A stretch of 64,000 nt of DNA from Flavobacterium tistrianum. GTDB taxonomy: Bacteria; Bacteroidota; Bacteroidia; Flavobacteriales; Flavobacteriaceae. The position numbers and the translations under genes were made by a program. The stretch lies in assembly GCF_003254545.1 (NCBI RefSeq), contig NZ_QJRH01000064.1, positions 153,895 to 217,894 on the forward strand, in the 5' to 3' direction. Position 1 is the first letter of the stretch. Every line of letters begins with the position of its first letter. Shown piece by piece: positions 25,674-33,075 of the stretch. The notes beneath the pieces were generated by a model. That model was not told the origin of the DNA and did no database searches. It saw only the letters and a list, made by a program, of their open reading frames with translations.

Positions 25674-25732
25674 TTTCTATTTTTACTTTAGAATTACAAC
25701 AAATTTTATTTAAAAAACTTTCCAAAACAATA

Positions 25733-25750
25733 AGTCAGATTTTTTTGACT
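25733..25750. promoter_or_regulatory. Possible HxlR-type operator
   Basis: A short inverted repeat AGTCA-N8-TGACT lies 14 bases before the HxlR gene start, in the region shared with the divergent small membrane protein gene. HxlR regulators are usually autoregulated through dyads near their own promoter. The half-sites are short, so chance is possible. Confidence 0.25.
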
Positions 25751-25763
25751 ACTCATAAAAATT

Positions 25764-26060
25764 ATGGAAGAAAAAGAAACTTGCCCCGCTCAAAGATTGT
25801 TAAAAATGTTATCTGGAAAATGGAAGGCTGAAATTTTTCGTCTCGCTGTAGAATCTCCTCTGCGTTTTAACAACTTACTTCGTCAGATTCAAGGCTCAAA
25901 CAAACAATCGTTAGCTACAGCCTTAAAAGAGCTGGAAGAAGAAGGGCTTTTGGAAAAAACTACAATTAAACTAAAACCTCTGCACATTGAATATTATTTG
26001 ACTGAGAAAGGAAAAGCTCTAATTCCTGTTTTCCAACATTTGGAAGGGTTATCCCAATAA
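25764..26060 (+). CDS. HxlR-family winged-helix transcriptional regulator
   Basis: This 98-aa protein is a complete HxlR domain. It has the N-terminal cysteine ETCPAQRLLKMLSGKWK (Cys7, the redox- or electrophile-sensing position in HxlR/HypR relatives), the recognition helix region RFNNLLRQIQGSNKQSLATA and the wing IEYYLTEKGKALIPV. Such proteins bind DNA as dimers and usually control adjacent genes. The next plus-strand genes are the efflux set from 26135, so it may control that, but a 74-base gap and no direct site evidence leave this open. Confidence 0.85.
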   Translation: MEEKETCPAQRLLKMLSGKWKAEIFRLAVESPLRFNNLLRQIQGSNKQSLATALKELEEEGLLEKTTIKLKPLHIEYYLTEKGKALIPVFQHLEGLSQ

Positions 26061-26122
26061 AACTAAATTGTTAAAAGATATATTCAAACTATTTTTTATA
26101 GTGAAAAATATATTATTTAAGC

Positions 26123-26130
26123 TAAATTTG
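26123..26130 (+). promoter_or_regulatory. Candidate -7 element (TAAATTTG)
   Basis: This is an exact match to the Bacteroidota -7 consensus TAnnTTTG, only four bases before the GTG start of the next gene. No TTG is present at the -33 position. If it is used, the transcript would be leaderless or nearly so. Confidence 0.35.
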
Positions 26131-26134
26131 CCTT

Positions 26135-26512
26135 GTGCGAAAACAAATTGTCTACATATTCATTTTTTTAATAGCTTCAAACAGCAGTTTTGTACAGCAG
26201 TTTTATAAGTTGCCAATATTGATTGAGCATTATCAAGAGCACAAAAAAATTATGGATTTAAGTTTTGTCGATTTCTTGTCAATGCATTATTGGGGAGAAG
26301 ATATAAAGGATAATGATGCAGACCGCGATATGCAACTGCCTTTCAAAACGATTAGCAGCAGTTCATTTCACTTTGTTTTTATTTTAGATGACAAAGATTT
26401 ACTTCCTGTTCCTTTTAATCTAGAATTACCGCAATTAAAAATCCCAACTTACAGGTCTAATCTACATTCAGATCCAAATTCACTTTCTTTATTCCGTCCA
26501 CCGGTAGCATAA
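26135..26512 (+). CDS. Small exported protein preceding the metal-efflux genes
   Basis: This 125-aa ORF has a GTG start (no ATG before the hydrophobic signal MRKQIVYIFIFLIASNSSF). The mature part has several His/Asp-rich spots (IEHYQEHKK, FLSMHYWGEDIKDNDADRDM) and then a conserved-looking QLPFK and PLP-rich strand region. Similar small proteins precede CusA-type pumps in many Flavobacteriaceae, as far as I recall. A periplasmic metal-binding or accessory role is plausible from the His/Asp content but not shown. It lies 80 bases before the pump gene, on the same strand. Confidence 0.6.
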   Translation: MRKQIVYIFIFLIASNSSFVQQFYKLPILIEHYQEHKKIMDLSFVDFLSMHYWGEDIKDNDADRDMQLPFKTISSSSFHFVFILDDKDLLPVPFNLELPQLKIPTYRSNLHSDPNSLSLFRPPVA

Positions 26513-26592
26513 ATATTTTTTTAAATTTTTATTGAAGTCGCTGAAATGTATTGTTTTCAGTCGCTCATCTATTATTTTTTAATTAATATAGT

Positions 26593-29500
26593 ATGCTTAA
26601 TAAAGTAATTCAGTTCTCAGTTAAGAACAAACTGGCAATTGGAATCTTTACACTGTTGTGGATTATCTACGGCGTGTACGAGGTTACCCAATTGCCAATT
26701 GATGCCGTACCCGACATCACAAACAATCAGGTACAAATTATTACGACAGCGCCTTCTCTTGGAGCTGAAGATGTAGAAAGGTTGATCACTTTCCCAATTG
26801 AACAAGCTATTAGCAATATTCCGCATCTTAAAGAAAGCAGAAGTATTTCTCGTTTCGGACTTTCATTAGTAAGTGTTGTTTTTGAAGACGATGCCGATGT
26901 GTATTGGGCCAGACAGCAAATTACAGAAAGACTGCAGCAAGTAGAAATAGACCGAAATGCTAACAGGCCAGAAATGGCTCCAGTAACCACTGGTTTAGGA
27001 GAAATTTACCAATATGTTTTAAAGCCAAAACCAGGGTTTGAAGAAAAATATTCTTTAGAAGATTTAAGAACAATCCAAGATTGGACAATTAGAAGACAGC
27101 TTTTGGGTACTGCTGGAATCGCCGATGTATCTACTTTTGGAGGAAAATTAAAGCAGTATGAAATTGCCGTAAATCCTGCAAGATTGAAAGCTCAAAATCT
27201 AACCATCAGCGAAGTTTTTACAGCTCTAAACAGCAGTAACGAAAACACTGGCGGAGCTTATATTGAGAAAGGCCCAACAGTTTCCTATATTAGAAGTACA
27301 GGTTTAGCTAAAAGTATTGAAGATATTGAAAATATTGTAGTTAAAAGCACGCAAAGCGGACTTCCAATTTTAGTAAAGGACGTTGCCGATGTCAAAATTT
27401 CTTCAGCAATTCGTTACGGTGCATTAACAACAGACGAATACGGAGAATCTGTTGGAGGAATCGTGATGATGCTGAAAGGCGAAAACGCGAATAACGTTAT
27501 TGTCAATGTAAAAGACAAAATTGCCGAAATTGAAAAAATCCTTCCCGAAGGTTTAAAAATTGAACCTTTTCTAGACCGAACCAAAATGGTAGACAACGCC
27601 ATTGGAACGGTAGAAAAAAACTTAATTGAAGGAGCTTTAATCGTGGTTCTGATTCTGGTTTTATTTCTTGGAAATCTAAGAGCCGGTTTTATTGTAGCTT
27701 CAGTTATTCCATTAGCCATGCTTTTTGCTATTATTATGATGAATACTTTTGGCGTAAGCGGAAATTTAATGAGTCTCGGTGCATTAGATTTCGGATTAAT
27801 TGTAGACGGAGCCGTTATTATCGTAGAAGCCATTCTTCATCATCTTCATAGTTCAAAAAAATACAAAGCAATAGATTCTATTTCGCAAGAAGAAATGGAT
27901 AAAGAAGTGACAGGATCTGCCGCACGTATGATGAATGCAGCAGTCTTTGGACAAATTATCATTCTGATTGTGTATTTGCCAATTCTTTCTCTGCAAGGAA
28001 TAGAAGGTAAAATGTTCAAACCAATGGCGCAAACCGTTGCTTTTGCCATTTTAGGAGCTTTCATTTTGTCATTGACTTATGTGCCAATGGTTAGCGCTTT
28101 ATTTTTAAGCAAAAAAATCAGCCATAAAAAGAATCTTTCTGACCGAGTTATGGAAAGATTAGAAAATGGTTACGAAGGTTGGCTTAGAAAAGCTTTAAGC
28201 ATTAGAAAATCAATTGTTATTGGAGCATTTGTACTTTTTGGAATTGCAGTTTTATTGTTTGGAAGAATGGGAGGAGAATTTATTCCGCAATTGGAAGAAG
28301 GAGATTTTGCAGTAGAAACTCGTCTGCTTTTAGGAACGAATCTTTCTACAACAACAGAAACAATCACTAAAATTTCTAAAGAATTAAAGAAAGAATATCC
28401 AGAAGTTCAGCAAGTAGTTTCCAGAATTGGAAGTGCCGAAATTCCAACCGATCCGATGCCAATTGAAGGTGGAGATATGATTATTGTTTTAAAAGACAAA
28501 TCAGAATGGACAAGCGCTTCTTCGTTTCCTGAACTAGCAGATAAAATGACTAAAACCGTTAAACGAATTGCGCCTGGAGTTACTACAGGGTTTCAATTTC
28601 CTGTTCAAATGCGTTTTAACGAATTAATGACTGGTGCTAAACAAGATTTGGTTTGTAAAATTTACGGAGAAGATCTTCAGAAGCTTTCAGAATATGCCGA
28701 AAAACTTGGAAACATTAGCAAAACAGTTGAAGGTGCAGCCGATCTTTATGTAGAAAAAGTAACAGGAATGCCTCAAATCGTAATTGATTACAATTGGGCA
28801 GAAATGGCGAAATACGGTTTGCGTGTTGCTGATGTGAATGCAACGATTAACGCCGCTTTTGCAGGTGCTGTTGCTGGAAGTATTTACGAAGGTGAAAAGC
28901 GTTTTGACATGGTAATTCGTGTAGAAGACAACGGAAGAAAAGGCATTGAAGACGTTAGAAATCTGTTGATTGCAACACCATCAGGAATGCAGATTCCGCT
29001 TTATCAAGTCGCTAAAGTAGATGAAGTGGAAGGGCCAAATCAGATTCAGAGAGAAAATGCCAAAAGAAGAATCATTGTTGGCTTTAATGTTCGAGGTAGA
29101 GACGTGCAGTCAATTGTAGAAGAATTGCAGAAAAAAGTAAATCAGCAAATCAAATTTGATCCAGGCTATTATATCACTTATGGCGGAGCTTTTGAGAATC
29201 TTCAACAGGCAAAAGCCAGATTGGGAGTTGCAGTTCCTGTCGCTTTATTGATGATTTTCGTCTTGCTTTATTTTGCTTTCAGATCGTTTAAGGAAGGAAT
29301 TATCATTTTTACAGCCATTCCGCTTTCTGCGATTGGAGGTGTGTTTGCTTTATTCTTGCGAGATATGCCTTTTAGTATTTCGGCTGGAGTTGGGTTTATA
29401 GCCCTTTTTGGTGTTGCAGTGCTAAACGGAATCGTATTAATATCCGAATTTAACCGAATTCAAAAACACGGAGAAATCACAAATCCTTTTGATATAATCC

Positions 29501-30969
29501 TTTTAGGAACCAAAAACAGATTGCGTCCCGTTTTAATGACAGCGGCTGTGGCTTCGCTAGGATTTCTTCCAATGGCTTTAAGTAATGGTGCAGGAGCAGA
29601 AGTGCAACGTCCTTTAGCGACGGTTGTTATCGGTGGATTGGTTACAGCAACTCTTTTAACACTTTTCGTACTTCCAGCCATTTATTTAATGACCTACCAC
29701 GCAAAAGGATTTTCTAAAAAAAGAAAAAAACACATGAATAATCTAACTATTTTATTGAGCATTCTTTTTATTGGTAATGTGGCAAAAGCGCAAGAATTAC
29801 CAATTTCGCTTGACGAATCAATTTCAATTGCGATTCAGAATAACAGAACGATTAAATCGGCTAAATTAAACGAACAGTCTAAAAGCCATTTGCAAAAGAC
29901 GGGATATAATCTTCCGCAGACGCAAATCGATGCCGATTACGGACAGTTTAACAGCGCACAGAAAGACACGAGATTTGGCATCAGTCAGACTTTTGCGTTT
30001 CCTACCGTTTACAGCAATCAGAAAAAAGCATTTCAAGCTGATTTTAATAAAGCAAAAGCTGAAGTGCAGCTGACTTCTCAGGAAATTAAAACCAGAGTCA
30101 GAAATGTTTATTATGACTATTTATGGCTTCAAAGCAAAAAAGAACTTTTGGTTTACGCTGATTCCATTTATAGAATTATGGAAAAGAAATCAGATTTAAG
30201 ATTTAAAGCAGGTGAAGCCAATGTTTTAGAAAAAAGCGCTTCGCAATCTGCCAGACAGTTTTACAGCAATCAATTGGTAATGGTAAACAGAGATATCGAA
30301 ATTGCTTTAAATTCGTTTAATGCCATTCTTCAAGATAAAGTTGAACATACTCCTAAAAAGCAAAAACTAAAAGCGGTTTTAAATCGTACATCAATCGAAA
30401 ATTTAAAGACAGAAAATCTTCCTTCTGTTCAACGTTCGCAATTTGAATCGGAATCTGCCAAATGGAGATGGAAAACTGAAAGTGCCAAAATGCTTCCTGA
30501 AATTACTTTAGGTTATAATAATTTAAGCATTATTGGAACTCAAACTAATACTTCAGGTCAAGAAGTTTATTATGATAGTTCACAAAGATTTAATTATGTA
30601 AATGCTGGACTTTCAATCCCTATTTTTTTTACAAGTCAGTCAGAACGAAAAAGAGCCGCAAAAGCAGAGTATGAAAGTTATGCGGAGCTGTCTGAAGCTT
30701 TGAAAATTGAAGTAAAAACTAATATTGAAAACGCTGATCGAGAACTCAAAAAATACGAAGAAAGCTTGGCGTATTATGAAACGGACGGATTGAAAAATGC
30801 TCAAACGATTATCGAAGCTTCAAGCAGTCAATTGCAAAACGGAGATATTGACTATTTGCAATGGGTTTTAGTAGTAAATCAGGCCATTACAATTAAAAGT
30901 GAATATCTGGATGCGTTGAATGCTTATAATAAAGCAGTCGTGACACTTCAAAATCTAAATAACATCTAA
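26593..30969 (+). CDS. CusA/CzcA-type heavy-metal RND pump fused to a TolC-like outer-membrane channel
   Basis: The 1458-aa product has two parts. Residues 1-1047 form a complete heavy-metal RND pump: N-terminal helix, two large periplasmic loops, and the fourth-helix motif DFGLIVDGAVIIVEA with the proton-relay acids. Residues 1048-1067 look like a cleavable signal peptide (starts MNNLTILLS, ends AKAQ). Residues about 1068-1458 are a TolC/CusC-type outer-membrane efflux protein (LDESISIAIQNNRTIKSAK). Inner-membrane pump and outer-membrane channel thus share one ORF. The adaptor gene follows one base after the stop codon. The likely cargo is a monovalent or divalent metal ion; specificity cannot be read from sequence. 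Confidence 0.9.
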   Translation: MLNKVIQFSVKNKLAIGIFTLLWIIYGVYEVTQLPIDAVPDITNNQVQIITTAPSLGAEDVERLITFPIEQAISNIPHLKESRSISRFGLSLVSVVFEDDADVYWARQQITERLQQVEIDRNANRPEMAPVTTGLGEIYQYVLKPKPGFEEKYSLEDLRTIQDWTIRRQLLGTAGIADVSTFGGKLKQYEIAVNPARLKAQNLTISEVFTALNSSNENTGGAYIEKGPTVSYIRSTGLAKSIEDIENIVVKSTQSGLPILVKDVADVKISSAIRYGALTTDEYGESVGGIVMMLKGENANNVIVNVKDKIAEIEKILPEGLKIEPFLDRTKMVDNAIGTVEKNLIEGALIVVLILVLFLGNLRAGFIVASVIPLAMLFAIIMMNTFGVSGNLMSLGALDFGLIVDGAVIIVEAILHHLHSSKKYKAIDSISQEEMDKEVTGSAARMMNAAVFGQIIILIVYLPILSLQGIEGKMFKPMAQTVAFAILGAFILSLTYVPMVSALFLSKKISHKKNLSDRVMERLENGYEGWLRKALSIRKSIVIGAFVLFGIAVLLFGRMGGEFIPQLEEGDFAVETRLLLGTNLSTTTETITKISKELKKEYPEVQQVVSRIGSAEIPTDPMPIEGGDMIIVLKDKSEWTSASSFPELADKMTKTVKRIAPGVTTGFQFPVQMRFNELMTGAKQDLVCKIYGEDLQKLSEYAEKLGNISKTVEGAADLYVEKVTGMPQIVIDYNWAEMAKYGLRVADVNATINAAFAGAVAGSIYEGEKRFDMVIRVEDNGRKGIEDVRNLLIATPSGMQIPLYQVAKVDEVEGPNQIQRENAKRRIIVGFNVRGRDVQSIVEELQKKVNQQIKFDPGYYITYGGAFENLQQAKARLGVAVPVALLMIFVLLYFAFRSFKEGIIIFTAIPLSAIGGVFALFLRDMPFSISAGVGFIALFGVAVLNGIVLISEFNRIQKHGEITNPFDIILLGTKNRLRPVLMTAAVASLGFLPMALSNGAGAEVQRPLATVVIGGLVTATLLTLFVLPAIYLMTYHAKGFSKKRKKHMNNLTILLSILFIGNVAKAQELPISLDESISIAIQNNRTIKSAKLNEQSKSHLQKTGYNLPQTQIDADYGQFNSAQKDTRFGISQTFAFPTVYSNQKKAFQADFNKAKAEVQLTSQEIKTRVRNVYYDYLWLQSKKELLVYADSIYRIMEKKSDLRFKAGEANVLEKSASQSARQFYSNQLVMVNRDIEIALNSFNAILQDKVEHTPKKQKLKAVLNRTSIENLKTENLPSVQRSQFESESAKWRWKTESAKMLPEITLGYNNLSIIGTQTNTSGQEVYYDSSQRFNYVNAGLSIPIFFTSQSERKRAAKAEYESYAELSEALKIEVKTNIENADRELKKYEESLAYYETDGLKNAQTIIEASSSQLQNGDIDYLQWVLVVNQAITIKSEYLDALNAYNKAVVTLQNLNNI

Positions 30970-30970
30970 A

Positions 30971-32101
30971 ATGAAAAAATATATTGCAGCGTTTATAGGC
31001 GCTATATTTCTAATTTCTTGCGGAAATAAGAAAAATGAGGAAACTAAAAGTGCTGAAAATAAAAGCATTGATATTATCAAATTAAGTCCTGAACAAGTAA
31101 AAAACGCTGGACTAGAAAGCGGTAATCCGACTATAAAAAATGTCAAAGAGATTTTACAGCTTCAAGGAACTGTAACGGTTCCTCCAAAAAGTGTGATAAG
31201 TATTAGTATTCCGCTGGGAGGTTATGTAAAAAGCACAAATCTTATTGCGGGTATGAATGTTCAAAAAGGTCAGATTTTGGCTGTTTTAGAAGATATGCAG
31301 TTTATCGAACTACAACAGGATTATCTTATGGCAAAAGAGAAGTTTGAATTGGCTCAAAATGAACATAGAAGACAGAAAGAATTGAATTTAAACAAAGCGG
31401 CAAGCGATAAGGTTTTAGAGCAGATTACTACCGAAATGAGAACTCAACGAATTACAATGTCTTCGTTAGAACAAAAATTAAATTTATTAGGAATTAATGC
31501 TAAAACATTAAATGTAAATACTATTAGCAAAACCATAAAAGTCATTTCGCCTATTAATGGTTTGGTTTCCAAAGTAAATGTCAACATCGGAAAATATGTA
31601 AATCCGACTGATATGCTTTTTGAACTAATCGATAAAAAAGACATTGTTTTAACTTTAAACGCATTCGAAAAAGATGTTACTTCTCTTTCGATTGGGCAGA
31701 ACGTGACGGTTTATGCAAATGCTTCTGACACTAAGAAATACGGAGCTAAAATTGCGTTTATCAATCAAAGTTTAAATGGAGATCGTGCGGCTGAAATTAT
31801 CTGTAAAGTAAATACATATAATCCGGCTTTACTGCCAGGTTTGTTTGTAAATGCAGAAGTTGAAATTGAAAACCAAAAGGCATTAACCGTTCCAGAAGAT
31901 GCCGTTGTGCGTTGGGAAGGCAAATTTTATGTATTTACAGAACTTGGCAATAACCAGTTTCAAATGGTAGAAGTGAAATCTGGAGTTAAAAACGAAGGCT
32001 ATAATCAGATTATCTCTGATGCTATTTCTAGTTCTTCAAAAGTGGTCATAAAAAATGCTTACACTTTATTGATGTCTGCCATGAATAACGATGAACAATA
32101 A
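30971..32101 (+). CDS. Periplasmic adaptor of the RND efflux pump (CusB/HlyD family)
   Basis: This 376-aa lipoprotein has a signal ending at lipobox Cys17 (FLISCGN). It then shows the membrane-fusion-protein order: a barrel-sandwich half (SISIPLGGYVKSTNLIAGMN), an alpha-helical hairpin (about 110-175), the second lipoyl half (VISPINGLVSKVNVNIGKYV) and beta-barrel/membrane-proximal domains (TVPEDAVVRWEGKFYVF). Adaptors of this family bridge the inner-membrane pump and the outer-membrane channel. The gene begins two bases after the fused pump-channel ORF, so the two are translationally linked. A strong terminator follows. Confidence 0.9.
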   Translation: MKKYIAAFIGAIFLISCGNKKNEETKSAENKSIDIIKLSPEQVKNAGLESGNPTIKNVKEILQLQGTVTVPPKSVISISIPLGGYVKSTNLIAGMNVQKGQILAVLEDMQFIELQQDYLMAKEKFELAQNEHRRQKELNLNKAASDKVLEQITTEMRTQRITMSSLEQKLNLLGINAKTLNVNTISKTIKVISPINGLVSKVNVNIGKYVNPTDMLFELIDKKDIVLTLNAFEKDVTSLSIGQNVTVYANASDTKKYGAKIAFINQSLNGDRAAEIICKVNTYNPALLPGLFVNAEVEIENQKALTVPEDAVVRWEGKFYVFTELGNNQFQMVEVKSGVKNEGYNQIISDAISSSSKVVIKNAYTLLMSAMNNDEQ

Positions 32102-32136
32102 TGTTTAATTTCTGATTGCAATTTAGATTAAACATG

Positions 32137-32170
32137 AAAACCCAGTAAATTTAGTTTTACTGGGTTTTTT
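32137..32170 (+). terminator. Intrinsic terminator of the first efflux operon
   Basis: A stem AAAACCCAGTAAA/TTTTACTGGGTTTT with a short loop is followed by T residues, 36 bases after the adaptor stop codon. Confidence 0.85.
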
Positions 32171-32192
32171 AATTTAAATGTTTTTAAATCTT

Positions 32193-32322
32193 GAATTGCC
32201 TCCAGCTTTAGCTGGAGGATTTTAAATTAAATTATTAAAAAGGCTTTAGCCAAAATTGCGATTTGGCTAAAGCCTTCTGTATTGCAAATCATTTAACCTC
32301 CAGCTAAAGCTGGAGGCAATTC
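32193..32322. repeat. Nested double-palindrome element
   Basis: Two perfect 26-base inverted arms (32193-32218 and 32297-32322) enclose a second perfect 15-base inverted pair (32240-32254 and 32262-32276, core GGCTTTAGCC). Each outer arm contains its own palindrome (CCTCCAGCT-TT-AGCTGGAGG). The element fills most of the gap between the convergent adaptor and PdeM genes and has no coding capacity. It is likely a dispersed intergenic repeat of the genome. Confidence 0.75.
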
Positions 32323-32340
32323 AAATTTAATTATGTTGCT

Positions 32341-32374
32341 AAATCCGACAGGTTTTTAAAACCTATAGGATTTT
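32341..32374. repeat. Imperfect hairpin with AGGTTTT/AAAACCT core
   Basis: AAATCC...GGATTT outer pairs and AGGTTTT/AAAACCT inner pairs form an imperfect hairpin next to the double palindrome. Its CCGACAGGTTTT half resembles the terminator stem at the end of the window (63937-63974), suggesting a recurrent sequence. Confidence 0.45.
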
Positions 32375-32431
32375 AGATTATACTTTAAGCGGATTGTTTT
32401 AAACGTTTGTTGGTGGTAATATTACATGATT

Positions 32432-33070
32432 TTAATTGTTTTTATTTATCAAAATAATTTCATCTCCTGCTATCGCAAAAACAGTATGCTCTGATTCAGG
32501 TTTCATAATAAATTTTCCTGTAAATTCTCCAAAAGCAGGTAGTATCATTTGGTTCTTTTTCTGGAAAAAACATTTCAGTTTTAAACTTTGAAGCCCTAAT
32601 CCGCGTAAAATTATTCCTGGATGAATATGTCCAGAAAAATTGAAAAAATCTTCTTTTTCTGTGGGATGATGCGTAAACAGAAAATGGTCAATTTCTAGAG
32701 AATCAACAACAAGAATTCCAATTTCATAATAATGTTTCTGATCTATTATATCATGATTTCCTGCAACTAAATATGTTTCTTGATTATGATTGGAAATCCA
32801 TTCTTCAAACAAATCCCATTCTTTATTTTTTGAACTGTGAAATAAATCGCCTAAAAAAATGATTTTTTCGGGTTCAAAATAATCCAAAATTTCGGTGATC
32901 TTCCTAAAATTTTCTGAAACGGCACTTTGCGGAACTGCGATTCCATGTTTTCTAAAATGTGTCACTTTTCCTAAATGCACATCAGAAATAATAATCGTTT
33001 TTTTTCTTTCCCAAAAAACAGCGCCGCTTGGATGAAGTATAAAGTTTTCGTTTTGTATTTGAATATTCAT
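32432..33070 (-). CDS. pdeM: Ligase-associated metallophosphoesterase PdeM
   Basis: This 212-aa calcineurin-type phosphoesterase has its metal-binding motifs in order: SDVHLGK, GDLFHSS, GNHD, a HHP motif (TRHHP-like, here FTHHPTEKE) and GHIHPG. It is the fourth member of the ligase-associated DNA damage response cluster (helicase, ligase, exonuclease, phosphoesterase), studied in Pseudomonas putida, where the homologue is a manganese-dependent DNA endonuclease/phosphodiesterase. It starts five bases after the helicase stop, so it belongs to the same transcript. All metal ligands appear intact. Confidence 0.92.
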   Translation of the reverse strand: MNIQIQNENFILHPSGAVFWERKKTIIISDVHLGKVTHFRKHGIAVPQSAVSENFRKITEILDYFEPEKIIFLGDLFHSSKNKEWDLFEEWISNHNQETYLVAGNHDIIDQKHYYEIGILVVDSLEIDHFLFTHHPTEKEDFFNFSGHIHPGIILRGLGLQSLKLKCFFQKKNQMILPAFGEFTGKFIMKPESEHTVFAIAGDEIILINKNN

Positions 33071-33075
33071 AAATA

